64,000 nt of DNA from Staphylococcus schweitzeri (GCF_002902405.1 NZ_PPQS01000042.1:15626-79625); one strand, 5' to 3'; counted from the first letter of the stretch, positions 11,512-20,802 are shown. Program-made: numbers and translations. The notes: generated by a model from the letters alone, not told the origin.

Positions 11512-12377
11512 TAATTTTAAAACGATTATTACAAGATAAAGGTGCAGTGATTGCTTTAGGCATCATTGTATTATATGTCTTTTTAGGATTAGCAGCACCA
11601 CTTGTGACATTTTATGATCCTAACCATATCGATACAGCAAACAAATTTGCTGGCATGAGTTTTCAACATCTACTAGGTACTGACCATTTAGGTAGAGATA
11701 TTTTAACTAGGCTAATTTATGCAATTAGACCAAGTTTGTTATATGTCTTTGTTGCGCTATTTGTTTCTGTACTTATTGGATCTATTTTAGGATTCTTATC
11801 AGGATATTTCCAAGGGTTTGTTGACGCCTTAATCATGCGTGCGTGTGATGTTATGTTGGCATTCCCAAGTTATGTTGTAACGTTAGCATTAATTGCATTG
11901 TTTGGTATGGGTGCCGAAAATATTATCATGGCATTTATTTTGACGCGTTGGGCATGGTTCTGTCGTGTTATACGTACAAGTGTTATGCAGTACACTGCTT
12001 CTGACCATGTAAGATTTGCTAAAACAATCGGTATGAATGATATGAAAATTATTCACAAACATATTATGCCGTTAACATTAGCAGATATTGCTATCATCTC
12101 TAGTAGTTCGATGTGTTCAATGATCTTGCAAATATCTGGCTTTTCATTTTTAGGATTAGGTGTCAAAGCGCCTACTGCAGAGTGGGGTATGATGCTTAAC
12201 GAAGCTAGAAAAGTGATGTTTACACATCCTGAAATGATGTTTGCGCCAGGTATTGCCATAGTGATTATAGTGATGGCATTTAATTTCTTATCAGATGCAT
12301 TACAAATTGCCATTGATCCCCGCATCTCTTCTAAAGATAAACTTCGTTCTGTGAAAAAAGGAGTGGTGCAATCATGA
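11508..12377 (+). CDS. cntC: Staphylopine ABC transporter permease CntC
   Basis: 289 residues, a DppC-type permease. It begins with the N-terminal membrane helix typical of this subfamily, then LLGTDHLGRDILTRLIYAIRPSL, a hallmark of DppC/OppC/NikC proteins. The coupling loop is near VRFAKTIGMNDMKIIHKHIMP. It pairs with CntB. Both ends overlap neighbours by 4 bases (cntB and cntD), so the cluster is one operon. Confidence 0.95.
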   Translation: MIILKRLLQDKGAVIALGIIVLYVFLGLAAPLVTFYDPNHIDTANKFAGMSFQHLLGTDHLGRDILTRLIYAIRPSLLYVFVALFVSVLIGSILGFLSGYFQGFVDALIMRACDVMLAFPSYVVTLALIALFGMGAENIIMAFILTRWAWFCRVIRTSVMQYTASDHVRFAKTIGMNDMKIIHKHIMPLTLADIAIISSSSMCSMILQISGFSFLGLGVKAPTAEWGMMLNEARKVMFTHPEMMFAPGIAIVIIVMAFNFLSDALQIAIDPRISSKDKLRSVKKGVVQS

Positions 12378-13189
12378 CATTATTAACAGTTAAGCATTTG
12401 ACGATTACAGATACCTGGACAGATCAACCACTCGTGAGTGATGTGAATTTTACATTAACTAAGGGTGAAACTTTAGGCGTTATTGGAGAAAGTGGTAGCG
12501 GTAAATCAATTACATGCAAATCGATTGTAGGTTTAAATCCAGAACGATTACGCGTAACAGGTGATATAACCTTTGATGGTAAGCCAATGTTGTCGTTATC
12601 GGAAGCACAATTGAAAAAATACCGTGGTAAAGATATTGCGATGGTCATGCAACAAGGTAGTCGTGCCTTTGACCCATCAACTACTGTCGGTAAACAAATG
12701 TTTGAGACTATGAAAGTACATACGTCAATGTCTACACAAGAAATTGAAAAGACATTGATTGAATATATGGATTATTTAAGTTTGAAAGATCCTAAACGTA
12801 TATTAAAATCATACCCTTACATGTTATCAGGAGGAATGTTACAGCGATTGATGATTGCTTTAGCGTTAGCTTTGAAACCAAAGTTAATCATTGCTGATGA
12901 GCCGACAACGGCTTTAGATACAATTACACAATATGATGTACTGGAAGCATTTATAGATATTAAGAAACACTTTGACTGTGCGATGATTTTCATTTCACAT
13001 GATTTAACGGTTATTAACAAAATTGCAGACCGTGTTGTTGTGATGAAAAATGGTCAACTGATTGAGCATGGTACGCGTGAATCAGTCTTGCATCATCCAG
13101 AACATGTTTATACAAAGTATTTATTATCAACTAAGAAGAAGATTAATGATCATTTTAAACATGTGATGAGGGGTGATGTACATGATTAA
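12374..13189 (+). CDS. cntD: Staphylopine ABC transporter ATPase CntD
   Basis: 271 residues, a DppD-type ATPase. Walker A is GESGSGKS (about residues 37-44), the signature is LSGGMLQRLMIA, Walker B is LIIADEPTTALD, and the switch histidine is in FISHDLT. It energises import through CntBC together with CntF. The signature has the less usual GGMLQR form also seen in dipeptide/nickel importers. It overlaps cntC by 4 bases and cntF by 8. Confidence 0.95.
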   Translation: MTLLTVKHLTITDTWTDQPLVSDVNFTLTKGETLGVIGESGSGKSITCKSIVGLNPERLRVTGDITFDGKPMLSLSEAQLKKYRGKDIAMVMQQGSRAFDPSTTVGKQMFETMKVHTSMSTQEIEKTLIEYMDYLSLKDPKRILKSYPYMLSGGMLQRLMIALALALKPKLIIADEPTTALDTITQYDVLEAFIDIKKHFDCAMIFISHDLTVINKIADRVVVMKNGQLIEHGTRESVLHHPEHVYTKYLLSTKKKINDHFKHVMRGDVHD

Positions 13190-13931
13190 AATTAAAGATG
13201 TTGAAAAGTCATATCAAAGCGCACATGTCTTTAAGCGTCGTCGAACACCTATTGTGAAAGGTGTGTCATTTGAGTGTCCAATCGGTGCGACGATTGCGAT
13301 TATCGGAGAAAGTGGTAGTGGCAAATCGACATTGAGCCGAATGATATTAGGTATTGAGAAACCGGATAAAGGTTGTGTAACCTTAAATGATCAACCGATG
13401 CATAAGAAAAAAGTGAGACGTCATCAAATTGGTGCTGTATTTCAAGATTATACGTCATCATTACACCCATTTCAGACTGTTAGAGAAATCTTATTTGAAG
13501 TGATGTGTCAATGTGATGGACAACCTAAAGATGTTATGGAAGTCCAAGCAATTACATTGTTGGAAGAAGTCGGTCTATCTAAGGCATACATGGATAAATA
13601 TCCTAATATGTTATCAGGTGGAGAGGCGCAGCGTGTTGCGATTGCGCGTGCAATATGTATTAACCCTAAATATATTTTGTTTGATGAAGCCATTAGTTCA
13701 CTCGACATGTCTATTCAAACACAAATATTAGATTTATTGATTCATTTACGTGAAACGCGTCAGCTGAGTTATATTTTTATCACACATGATATTCAAGCTG
13801 CCACGTATTTATGTGATCAATTAATTATTTTTAAAAACGGAAAAATAGAAGAACAAATTCCGACTAGCGCATTGCATAAAAGTGCCAATGCTTATACAAG
13901 AGAATTAATAGAAAAACAACTATCATTCTAA
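13182..13931 (+). CDS. cntF: Staphylopine ABC transporter ATPase CntF
   Basis: 249 residues from the ATG at 13182, chosen because GAGGGG lies 8 bases upstream; in-frame GTG and ATG codons at 13173 and 13176 are too close to it. Walker A GESGSGKST, signature LSGGEAQRVAIARA, Walker B ILFDEAISSLD and switch histidine FITHDI are all present. It forms the second ATPase of the CntABCDF importer. It overlaps the end of cntD; the exporter gene cntE follows after 11 bases. Confidence 0.95.
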   Translation: MIKIKDVEKSYQSAHVFKRRRTPIVKGVSFECPIGATIAIIGESGSGKSTLSRMILGIEKPDKGCVTLNDQPMHKKKVRRHQIGAVFQDYTSSLHPFQTVREILFEVMCQCDGQPKDVMEVQAITLLEEVGLSKAYMDKYPNMLSGGEAQRVAIARAICINPKYILFDEAISSLDMSIQTQILDLLIHLRETRQLSYIFITHDIQAATYLCDQLIIFKNGKIEEQIPTSALHKSANAYTRELIEKQLSF

Positions 13932-13942
13932 GGAGTGAGATA

Positions 13943-15136
13943 ATGAAAGGTGCAATGGCTTGGCCCTTTTTGAGATTATATATATTAACATTGATGTTCT
14001 TTAGTGCCAATGCAATCTTAAACGTGTTTATACCTTTACGAGGGCATGATTTAGGCGCAACGAATACGGTTATCGGTATCGTTATGGGGGCATACATGTT
14101 AACAGCAATGGTATTTCGACCATGGGCAGGACAAATTATTGCTCGTGTCGGTCCCATTAAAGTATTAAGAATTATTTTGATTATCAATGCCATAGCTTTA
14201 ATTATTTATGGTTTTACAGGCTTAGAAGGTTATTTCGTAGCACGTGTTATGCAAGGTGTGTGTACGGCATTCTTTTCTATGTCTTTACAGCTAGGTATTA
14301 TTGATGCATTACCAGAGGAACATCGTTCTGAAGGTGTATCATTGTACTCGCTATTTTCAACGATTCCAAACTTAATCGGACCATTAGTTGCCGTAGGTAT
14401 TTGGAATGCAAATAATATTTCACTATTTGCAATTGTCATTATCTTTATCGCATTAACAACAACATTCTTTGGCTATCGCGTGACCTTTGCTGAACAGGAA
14501 CCCGATACGTCAGATAAGATTGAAAAAATGCCATTTAATGCTGTAACTGTTTTTGCGCAATTTTTCAAAAATAAAGAGTTGTTGAACAGTGGTATTATCA
14601 TGATTGTTGCATCGATTGTATTTGGTGCAGTTAGTACATTTGTACCGTTATACACAGTGAGTTTAGGATTCGCGAATGCGGGAATCTTTTTGACAATACA
14701 GGCCATCGCAGTTGTTGCAGCAAGATTTTACTTAAGGAAATACATTCCATCAGATGGTATGTGGCATCCTAAATATATGGTATCTGTACTATCATTATTA
14801 GTGATCGCGTCATTTGTAGTGGCATTTGGTCCGCAAGTAGGTGCAATTATTTTCTATGGTAGTGCGATATTAATAGGAATGACACAAGCAATGGTGTACC
14901 CAACATTAACATCATACTTAAGCTTCGTCTTACCAAAAGTAGGTCGTAATATGTTGTTAGGTTTATTTATTGCCTGTGCAGACTTAGGTATATCGTTAGG
15001 TGGCGCATTGATGGGACCTATTTCCGATTTAGTAGGATTTAAATGGATGTATCTAATTTGTGGTATGTTAGTCATTGTAATAATGATTATGAGTTTATTG
15101 AAAAAGCCAACACCACGTCCAGCGAGTAGTCTTTAA
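13943..15136 (+). CDS. cntE: Staphylopine exporter CntE (MFS)
   Basis: 397 residues with about 12 hydrophobic spans, a DHA1-type major facilitator. The loop 2-3 region reads MVFRPWAGQIIARVGPIKVL, a variant of the MFS motif A. It is the last gene of the cnt locus and in S. aureus exports newly made staphylopine so that it can bind metal outside. AAGGAGTGAG precedes the ATG. A long hairpin downstream ends the transcript. Confidence 0.93.
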   Translation: MKGAMAWPFLRLYILTLMFFSANAILNVFIPLRGHDLGATNTVIGIVMGAYMLTAMVFRPWAGQIIARVGPIKVLRIILIINAIALIIYGFTGLEGYFVARVMQGVCTAFFSMSLQLGIIDALPEEHRSEGVSLYSLFSTIPNLIGPLVAVGIWNANNISLFAIVIIFIALTTTFFGYRVTFAEQEPDTSDKIEKMPFNAVTVFAQFFKNKELLNSGIIMIVASIVFGAVSTFVPLYTVSLGFANAGIFLTIQAIAVVAARFYLRKYIPSDGMWHPKYMVSVLSLLVIASFVVAFGPQVGAIIFYGSAILIGMTQAMVYPTLTSYLSFVLPKVGRNMLLGLFIACADLGISLGGALMGPISDLVGFKWMYLICGMLVIVIMIMSLLKKPTPRPASSL

Positions 15137-15273
15137 TGAAAAAGTTTAAAGCATATTAAGTTAATGAATATTTAAATTTAAAAAGATATATTGAGTATGG
15201 TGTTTCATGTGCTTCATGATAGGACACGAAACATTTTATATGGCTCGTTTATAGAACGACAATAGATCTAAAG

Positions 15274-15323
15274 AAAGCACACTTAGAAGTTAGTTATGAT
15301 ACTGACTTTTAAGTGTGCTTTTT
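15274..15323 (+). terminator. Terminator of the cnt operon
   Basis: AAAGCACACTTA (from 15274) pairs with TAAGTGTGCTT (to 15320); the stem continues inward with AGTTAGT/ACTGACT and ends in a T-run. It lies between cntE and the convergent membrane-protein gene and may serve both. Confidence 0.88.
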
Positions 15324-15359
15324 GATGTGTATGGATAATGGATAATACTCTGAAAAATT

Positions 15360-16109
15360 TTACATGAAAATATGCAAAACGAGTATGACTGCTAATTGAT
15401 AAAAGTAGCTCACCATAAAGTTACGGTTTGATTTTAAATATAATAAAGTCGTACTACTTGCTAGTATCAATGCTGGAATGAATTCCCACCATGCATTAAT
15501 GTATGGATAATAGTACAGTGTTTCAAGGATAACGGATAATACTATTGTAATCTTTAAAGGTATTAATCTGCTTAATTCTTGAATTAAAATATGACGGAAA
15601 ATAAGTTGGCAAATCAAAATATTTAATATAATGATTAACGAAAATAAAGCTATTAAACTGATGGAACCATACCCTTTAATTAGCGAATAAATGTCAAAGG
15701 CAGTAAAGGCATCTACATTTAGTGCGAAAATATCAAAATGATTTAAAAGTAAAAAGAGAATGATACTTAGTGTAAATGATATAAGAATATGCCATTTATA
15801 TTTGGTGCTGGCAATGATTTGCGTACGTATCATCGGAACAAATGCATCTTCATGCATCCGATGGAAAATAGCTAGTGAAATAATAACTGCGAGTAAACAG
15901 CTAATATTCAATGAAATAGGAAAAAAGAAATCCCACGGAGCTTGTTGAGTGAAAATAGCGATTAAGCCTAATGTTGAAAACACGATAACAATCGGCAAGA
16001 TGTTAACCAAAAATATATAAAGGAAAATAAATCCAATATCACGTTTGAAAAATCTTGATTGTTCGGTAGCGTATTCCTCGTCTATGTATTGTTTATTTGT
16101 ATTTGACAT
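15360..16109 (-). CDS. CPBP/Rce1-like membrane protein with degenerate active site
   Basis: 249 residues with about eight hydrophobic segments and a charged 20-residue N-terminus. Residues 167-180 (CQLIFRHILIQEL) resemble the CPBP protease motif EExxFRGxLxxxL, but both catalytic glutamates are replaced by C167 and Q168 while F171 and R172 remain. Family membership is therefore a suggestion and protease activity looks lost; it may be a structural or regulatory relative. The ribosome site on the minus strand is AAGAGGTATAC. The gene is convergent with cntE and diverges from the glutamate synthase-like gene. Confidence 0.7.
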   Translation of the reverse strand: MSNTNKQYIDEEYATEQSRFFKRDIGFIFLYIFLVNILPIVIVFSTLGLIAIFTQQAPWDFFFPISLNISCLLAVIISLAIFHRMHEDAFVPMIRTQIIASTKYKWHILISFTLSIILFLLLNHFDIFALNVDAFTAFDIYSLIKGYGSISLIALFSLIIILNILICQLIFRHILIQELSRLIPLKITIVLSVILETLYYYPYINAWWEFIPALILASSTTLLYLKSNRNFMVSYFYQLAVILVLHIFM

Positions 16110-16224
16110 AGTATACCTCTTAAAGATTTTTATTATATTGATACTTTAGCACATATTACTTTGTATTATATGTTCTATATATTAAAATTTAAAGGAAATA
16201 TATGATGATTTTATCCAAAATAGC

Positions 16225-16234
16225 GAAGCGCTTC
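16225..16234. promoter_or_regulatory. Possible CcpA (cre-like) palindrome
   Basis: GAAGCGCTTC is a perfect 10-base palindrome in the divergent promoter region. It contains the AAnCGnT core of cre sites but misses the flanking TG. Low-confidence candidate only. Confidence 0.3.
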
Positions 16235-16298
16235 CATTGTAATTTGTTTTTTAAGGTGTATCATTATGATGAATTGAAATTTTGGGGGAGGTATTGTA

Positions 16299-17876
16299 AT
16301 GACGTTTCTTACAGTCATGCAATTTATAGTTAATATTATTGTTGTAGGATTTTTACTTACAGTCATTGTAATCGGGCTTATTTGGTTGATAAAAGATAAA
16401 AGGCAGTCGCAACACAGTGTATTAAGAAATTATCCGTTATTAGCACGTATTAGATATATTTCGGAAAAAATGGGCCCGGAATTACGACAGTATTTATTTT
16501 CTGGGGATAATGAAGGGAAACCTTTTTCACGCAACGATTATAAAAATATCGTTTTGGCTGGAAAATATAACTCTCGTATGACCAGCTTCGGTACTACAAG
16601 AGATTATCAGGAAGGCTTTTACATACAAAACACGATGTTTCCAATGCAACGTAACGAAATATCTGTGGATAACACTACATTGATATCTACATTTATTTAT
16701 AAAATTGCAAATGAGCGTCTGTTTAGTCGCGAAGAATATCGAGCACCGACTAAGATTGATCCTTATTATTTAAGTGACGAACATGCAATAAAGCTAGGTG
16801 AGAATTTGGCACATCCTTTTATTTTAAAACGTATAGTAGGCCAATCTGGTATGAGTTATGGCGCTTTAGGTAAAAATGCAATTACGGCATTATCTAAAGG
16901 TTTGGCTAAAGCGGGTACATGGATGAATACAGGTGAAGGTGGTTTATCGGAATATCATTTAAAAGGAAATGGTGATATCATATTCCAAATTGGTCCTGGT
17001 TTGTTTGGTGTTCGTGATAAAGAAGGTAATTTTAGTGAAGATTTATTTAGTAAAGTAGCACAGTCCTCTAATGTTCGCGCATTTGAATTAAAATTGGCGC
17101 AAGGCGCAAAAACTCGTGGTGGTCATATGGAAGCAGAAAAAGTGAATGAAGAAATTGCTGCGATACGTAATGTCGAACCTTATAAAACAATCAATTCACC
17201 TAACCGTTACGAATTTATTCACAATGCTGAAGATTTAATTCGCTTTGTTGATAAAATACAAAAATTAGGTCAAAAACCTGTAGGTTTCAAAATTGTTGTT
17301 AGTAAAGTATCAGAAATAGAAACACTTGTACGCACAATGGTTGAATTAGATAAGTATCCAAGCTTTATTACGATTGATGGTGGTGAAGGTGGTACTGGTG
17401 CAACATTCCAAGAATTACAAGATGGTGTCGGCTTGCCGTTATTTACAGCTTTACCTATCGTGTCTGGCATTTTAGAAAAATATGGTATTCGAGATAAAGT
17501 GAAATTGGCTGCATCAGGTAAGCTAGTGACGCCAGATAAAATTGCGATAGCATTAGGTTTAGGTGCAGATTTTGTGAATATCGCGCGTGGCATGATGATT
17601 AGTGTCGGTTGTATAATGAGTCAACAATGTCACATGAATACGTGTCCAGTTGGTGTTGCAACGACAGATGCTAAAAAAGAAAAAGCATTAATTGTAGGTG
17701 AAAAACAATATCGTGTAACCAATTATGTGACAAGTTTACATGAAGGTTTATTTAATATAGCAGCGGCAGTTGGTGTATCAAGTCCAACAGAAATTACAGC
17801 AGACCACATTATTTATCGAAAAGTCGATGGTCAGTTGCAAACAATACACGATTATAAATTAAAATTGATTAGTTAA
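16299..17876 (+). CDS. FMN-binding glutamate synthase-like protein
   Basis: 525 residues. A single N-terminal membrane helix (about residues 8-30) precedes the glutamate synthase central/FMN domain: TINSPNRYEF, GFKIVVSKVSEIETLVRTM, TIDGGEGGTGA and SQQCHMNTCPVGVAT. The cysteines in CIMSQQCHMNTC fit the C-x5-C-x4-C iron-sulfur cluster motif. There is no glutaminase domain and no small subunit beside it, so it is not a complete GOGAT; the donor and acceptor are unknown. The strong ribosome site GGGGGAGG lies 8 bases before the ATG. Confidence 0.88.
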   Translation: MTFLTVMQFIVNIIVVGFLLTVIVIGLIWLIKDKRQSQHSVLRNYPLLARIRYISEKMGPELRQYLFSGDNEGKPFSRNDYKNIVLAGKYNSRMTSFGTTRDYQEGFYIQNTMFPMQRNEISVDNTTLISTFIYKIANERLFSREEYRAPTKIDPYYLSDEHAIKLGENLAHPFILKRIVGQSGMSYGALGKNAITALSKGLAKAGTWMNTGEGGLSEYHLKGNGDIIFQIGPGLFGVRDKEGNFSEDLFSKVAQSSNVRAFELKLAQGAKTRGGHMEAEKVNEEIAAIRNVEPYKTINSPNRYEFIHNAEDLIRFVDKIQKLGQKPVGFKIVVSKVSEIETLVRTMVELDKYPSFITIDGGEGGTGATFQELQDGVGLPLFTALPIVSGILEKYGIRDKVKLAASGKLVTPDKIAIALGLGADFVNIARGMMISVGCIMSQQCHMNTCPVGVATTDAKKEKALIVGEKQYRVTNYVTSLHEGLFNIAAAVGVSSPTEITADHIIYRKVDGQLQTIHDYKLKLIS

Positions 17877-17933
17877 ACTGTGTATCTAGAATCATTGGAA
17901 GAAGCGGATGCTAGATTTAGTGAAAATCCCCTT

Positions 17934-17968
17934 CCTAGTATGTTGTATCTTTTTGATACTGGGTTTTT
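17934..17968 (+). terminator. Terminator after the glutamate synthase-like gene
   Basis: CCTAGTAT (17934-17941) pairs with ATACTGGG (17956-17963, one G-U), then five T residues. Confidence 0.7.
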
Positions 17969-17980
17969 ATAATAGAAATA

Positions 17981-18032
17981 CCCTCAGAATGAGATTAAGC
18001 TTTGTAGCATTAGTCATTTCTGAGGGCATTTT
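17981..18032. terminator. Bidirectional terminator before the DUF1307 lipoprotein gene end
   Basis: CCCTCAGAA (17981-17989) pairs with TTCTGAGGG (18018-18026), with T-rich sequence on both outgoing strands. It can stop the minus-strand lipoprotein transcript and back up the terminator to its left. Confidence 0.8.
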
Positions 18033-18043
18033 TATGTTATAAA

Positions 18044-18508
18044 CTATTTGTCGTCCATTTTGTCTTTTTCTTTTAAACCGCTATGTTTTAACTGTTTTTC
18101 AACTTTTTCAAAGCTAAAATATTTATTGTCTTTAGTATCTTTAGATGATACACCAAATCGTTTGTTTAATTCTTTCATATCAACTTTTTTATAATTAATG
18201 TCTAAATGTTCAATTGCTTTTTTGTCTTTATAGTCGACTTTATATTTAGCACCTTTAAGGTCTTTAAAGGTATTTTCAGTTTTTGCGAATAACTTTTTAG
18301 CTTCATCTTTGTCTATACCAAGATCATCGTACTTAATTGTGTTAATAGTAGACTGTTTTAAAACTTTATCGTCTTTATAAGTGATTGACGTTATTACGTG
18401 TTTACCATTTACGTCACCTTCATAGGTTTTTGTTTGTTCTTTACTACAAGCTGATAATGCAATGATGCATATTAATACTACTACAATTAATGAACTTAAT
18501 TTTTTCAA
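18044..18508 (-). CDS. DUF1307 (YehR-like) lipoprotein
   Basis: 154 residues. A signal peptide ends in the lipobox ALSAC with the lipidated cysteine at C21. The mature part is lysine-rich (about one residue in five) and follows the YehR/DUF1307 pattern with TYEGDVNGKHVITSITYKDDKV. It should sit on the outer face of the membrane; role unknown. AAGAAGGCG lies upstream of the ATG. It is a lone gene flanked by hairpins. Confidence 0.85.
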   Translation of the reverse strand: MKKLSSLIVVVLICIIALSACSKEQTKTYEGDVNGKHVITSITYKDDKVLKQSTINTIKYDDLGIDKDEAKKLFAKTENTFKDLKGAKYKVDYKDKKAIEHLDINYKKVDMKELNKRFGVSSKDTKDNKYFSFEKVEKQLKHSGLKEKDKMDDK

Positions 18509-18640
18509 AGTCAGTCGCCTTCTTTCAGTATTGGATTATAAATAAATTATAACATTTAGAAAAAAATGATGTTATTCAAATATTTAAATTTTGCAAATTT
18601 TTTTGGAAATATGAGAGTTTTTAAGCGGATTTCTCACAAA

Positions 18641-18681
18641 ATTTTTAAAATTATTAAGTCTGAAAACGATAAAGCGGTAGG
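18641..18681 (+). repeat. Left 41-bp direct repeat flanking the toxin-antitoxin genes
   Basis: This 41-base segment recurs at 19598-19638 with 37 of 41 identical bases. The shared core includes CTGAAAACG and TAAAGCGGTAGG. The two copies are about 957 bases apart and enclose yefM/yoeB. The sequence between 18509 and 18864 otherwise shows only AT-rich spacer and the promoter described next. Confidence 0.85.
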
Positions 18682-18805
18682 GAACGTAGTATGGACACTG
18701 TTGATTTCATCCTTAGCATTATTGACAGTATACTGAAAGAAAAGGACAAATGATTATTTACAATTGCATCTAGAGGTTAAGATTACGACGAATGTGTCGG
18801 TGATA

Positions 18806-18834
18806 TTGACGTACTTAAGTGCGTACGCTACAAT
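18806..18834 (+). promoter_or_regulatory. Promoter/operator of the yefM-yoeB genes
   Basis: TTGACG (18806-18811) and TACAAT (18829-18834) are spaced by 17 bases. In the spacer, CGTAC (18810-18814) and GTACG (18823-18827) form an inverted repeat, a likely operator for the YefM antitoxin, which usually represses its own operon. Confidence 0.75.
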
Positions 18835-18864
18835 TAGATTAACAGAAGACAAAGGAGGGTTTAT

Positions 18865-19122
18865 ATGATTATCACTAGCCCTACAGAAGCGAGAAAAGAT
18901 TTTTATCAATTACTAAAAAATGTTAATAATAATCACGAACCAATTTATATTAGTGGCAATAATGCCGAAAATAATGCTGTGATTATAGGTTTAGATGATT
19001 GGAAAAGTATACAAGAAACAATATATCTTGAATCTACTGGTACAATGGACAAAGTAAGAGATAGAGAAAAAGATAATAGTGGTACAACAAATATAGATGA
19101 TATTGATTGGGATAATCTTTAA
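18865..19122 (+). CDS. yefM: Type II antitoxin, YefM/Phd family
   Basis: 85 residues. The N-terminal half (MIITSPTEARKDFYQLLKNVNNNHEPIYISGNN..NAVIIGLDDWKSIQETIYL) is the Phd/YefM DNA-binding fold, and the acidic C-terminus (DDIDWDNL) would wrap and neutralise the toxin. AAAGGAGGG gives strong translation, as needed for the labile partner. The stop codon TAA overlaps the toxin ATG by one base, so the two proteins are made together. It should also repress its own promoter, alone or with YoeB. Confidence 0.92.
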   Translation: MIITSPTEARKDFYQLLKNVNNNHEPIYISGNNAENNAVIIGLDDWKSIQETIYLESTGTMDKVRDREKDNSGTTNIDDIDWDNL

Positions 19123-19388
19123 TGAGCAATTATACGGTTAAGATTAAAAATTCGGCGAAATCAGATTTAAAGAAAATAAAACATTCTTATTTAAAGGAGT
19201 CATTTTTAGAAATTGTTGAAACTTTAAAAAATGATCCGCATAAAATAACACAATCTTTTGAAAAATTAGAACCTAAATATTTAGAGCGATATTTAAGGAG
19301 AATCAACTATCAGCACAGGGTCGTCTATACTGTAGATGATCAAAATAAAGAAGTATTAATACTATCGGCGTGGTCACATTATGATTAA
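19122..19388 (+). CDS. yoeB: Type II toxin, YoeB/Txe family mRNA interferase
   Basis: 88 residues of the RelE-superfamily YoeB fold. Residues fitting the active site are E47, R66 (in QHRVVYT) and H86 (in SAWSHYD), with the typical terminal tyrosine and C-terminal position of the histidine. It would cleave mRNA in the ribosome when freed from YefM. It overlaps yefM by one base and has no separate ribosome site. A strong terminator follows, so the pair is a self-contained unit. Confidence 0.92.
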   Translation: MSNYTVKIKNSAKSDLKKIKHSYLKESFLEIVETLKNDPHKITQSFEKLEPKYLERYLRRINYQHRVVYTVDDQNKEVLILSAWSHYD

Positions 19389-19445
19389 TGGATATTCAAC
19401 ATCTGAATAAGTTTAATGGTAAGTTAAATAAAGAAACTAGTATTT

Positions 19446-19495
19446 AAGTGTAGAGAAAATAGCGGCATTAATGCGTTGTTATCTCTACACTTTTT
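19446..19495 (+). terminator. Terminator of the yefM-yoeB unit
   Basis: AAGTGTAGAGA (19446-19456) pairs with TCTCTACACTT (19482-19492) and runs into T residues. Confidence 0.88.
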
Positions 19496-19597
19496 AGTTT
19501 TTTAATAGCGCAGGACTAAACAGATTGAAATTAATAACAATAAAAGAATAACGTATTATAATAAACTACTTTAAACTGTGATTTTTTCTGAATATTA

Positions 19598-19638
19598 ATT
19601 TTTAAAATATTTAAGCCTGAAAACGTTAAAGCGGTAGG
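19598..19638 (+). repeat. Right 41-bp direct repeat flanking the toxin-antitoxin genes
   Basis: Partner of the copy at 18641-18681; four mismatches (repeat positions 12, 13, 19 and 29). It lies just upstream of the aminopeptidase gene. Confidence 0.85.
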
Positions 19639-19700
19639 CAGTATTTTTCAGAAAGTTAGTGATACAATGTTTATAAGATGAATACAGGAGGATGAATAAC

Positions 19701-20777
19701 ATGAATCAGTCAGTCAAATTACTTAAACATTTAACAGATGTTAACGGCATTGCTGGATATGAAATGCAAGTTAAAGAAGCAATGCGTAATTATATAGAAC
19801 CGATTAGTGATCAAATTATTGAAGATAATTTAGGAGGCATTTTTGGAAAGAAAATTGCTGAGAATGGCCAATATTCAATTATGATTTCTGGTCATATGGA
19901 TGAAGTTGGTTTTATAGTAACTAAAATTGATAAACATGGTTTCATTTCATTTACGCCAGTTGGTGGATGGTGGAACCAGGTTATGTTATCGCAAAAAGTA
20001 ACCATTACAACAGATTCAGGTAAAGAAATTAGAGGTATTATCGGTTCTAAACCGCCACATGTTTTATCACCAGAAGAACGTAAAAAGCCAATGGAAATTA
20101 AAAAGATGTTTATTGATATTGGTGTGAGTAGTAAAGAAGAAGCAGAAGAAGCTGGTGTTGAAGTAGGAAATATGGTGACGCCGTACAGTGAATTTGAAGT
20201 GCTAGCAAATGATAAATATTTGACTGCAAAAGCATTTGATAATCGTTATGGTTGTGCTTTAGCAGTTGATGTATTAAAACGTTTAAAAGATGAAGTGATT
20301 GGAATTAATTTATATAGTGGCGCAACAGTACAAGAAGAGGTTGGCCTACGTGGTGCGAAAGTTGCAGCGAATACTATCAAGCCTGATTTAGCGATAGCTG
20401 TAGATGTTGGTATAGCATACGATACGCCAGGTATGTCTGGGCAAACAAGTGAAAGTAAACTAGGCGGTGGCCCAGTCGTTATTATGATGGATGCTATGAG
20501 CATTGCACATCAAGGTTTTCGTAAACATATCAAAGATGTAGCTAAAAAGCATAATATCGAAGTACAATGGGATACTACACCGGGTGGAGGTACAGATGCG
20601 GGAAGTATTCATGTCGCAAATGAAGGTATTCCAACAATAACAATAGGTGTTGCGTTGCGATACATGCATTCTAATGTATCAGTACTCAATCTAGATGATT
20701 ATGAAAATTCTGTCCGTCTTGTAACTGAAATTGTTCGTTCTTTAAACGATGAAGCATATAAAAATTTAATGTGGTAA
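19701..20777 (+). CDS. M42 family aminopeptidase
   Basis: 358 residues from the ATG at 19701. An earlier ATG at 19692 overlaps the AGGAGG ribosome site, so the later one is preferred. Metal and catalytic motifs of M42/YsdC glutamyl aminopeptidases are visible: SGHMDEVGF, AFDNRYGCALAVDVL, VQEEVGLRGA and PGGGTDAGS. The enzyme is cytosolic and should be a large multimer that trims peptides from the N-terminus. It is monocistronic, ending in a long hairpin. Confidence 0.92.
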   Translation: MNQSVKLLKHLTDVNGIAGYEMQVKEAMRNYIEPISDQIIEDNLGGIFGKKIAENGQYSIMISGHMDEVGFIVTKIDKHGFISFTPVGGWWNQVMLSQKVTITTDSGKEIRGIIGSKPPHVLSPEERKKPMEIKKMFIDIGVSSKEEAEEAGVEVGNMVTPYSEFEVLANDKYLTAKAFDNRYGCALAVDVLKRLKDEVIGINLYSGATVQEEVGLRGAKVAANTIKPDLAIAVDVGIAYDTPGMSGQTSESKLGGGPVVIMMDAMSIAHQGFRKHIKDVAKKHNIEVQWDTTPGGGTDAGSIHVANEGIPTITIGVALRYMHSNVSVLNLDDYENSVRLVTEIVRSLNDEAYKNLMW

Positions 20778-20802
20778 TATAATCCACGAATAATTAAGCG
20801 TT

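Noticed and set aside
16299..17876. Complete glutamate synthase large subunit
   Set aside because: About 525 residues with only the FMN/iron-sulfur part; the glutaminase domain is absent.
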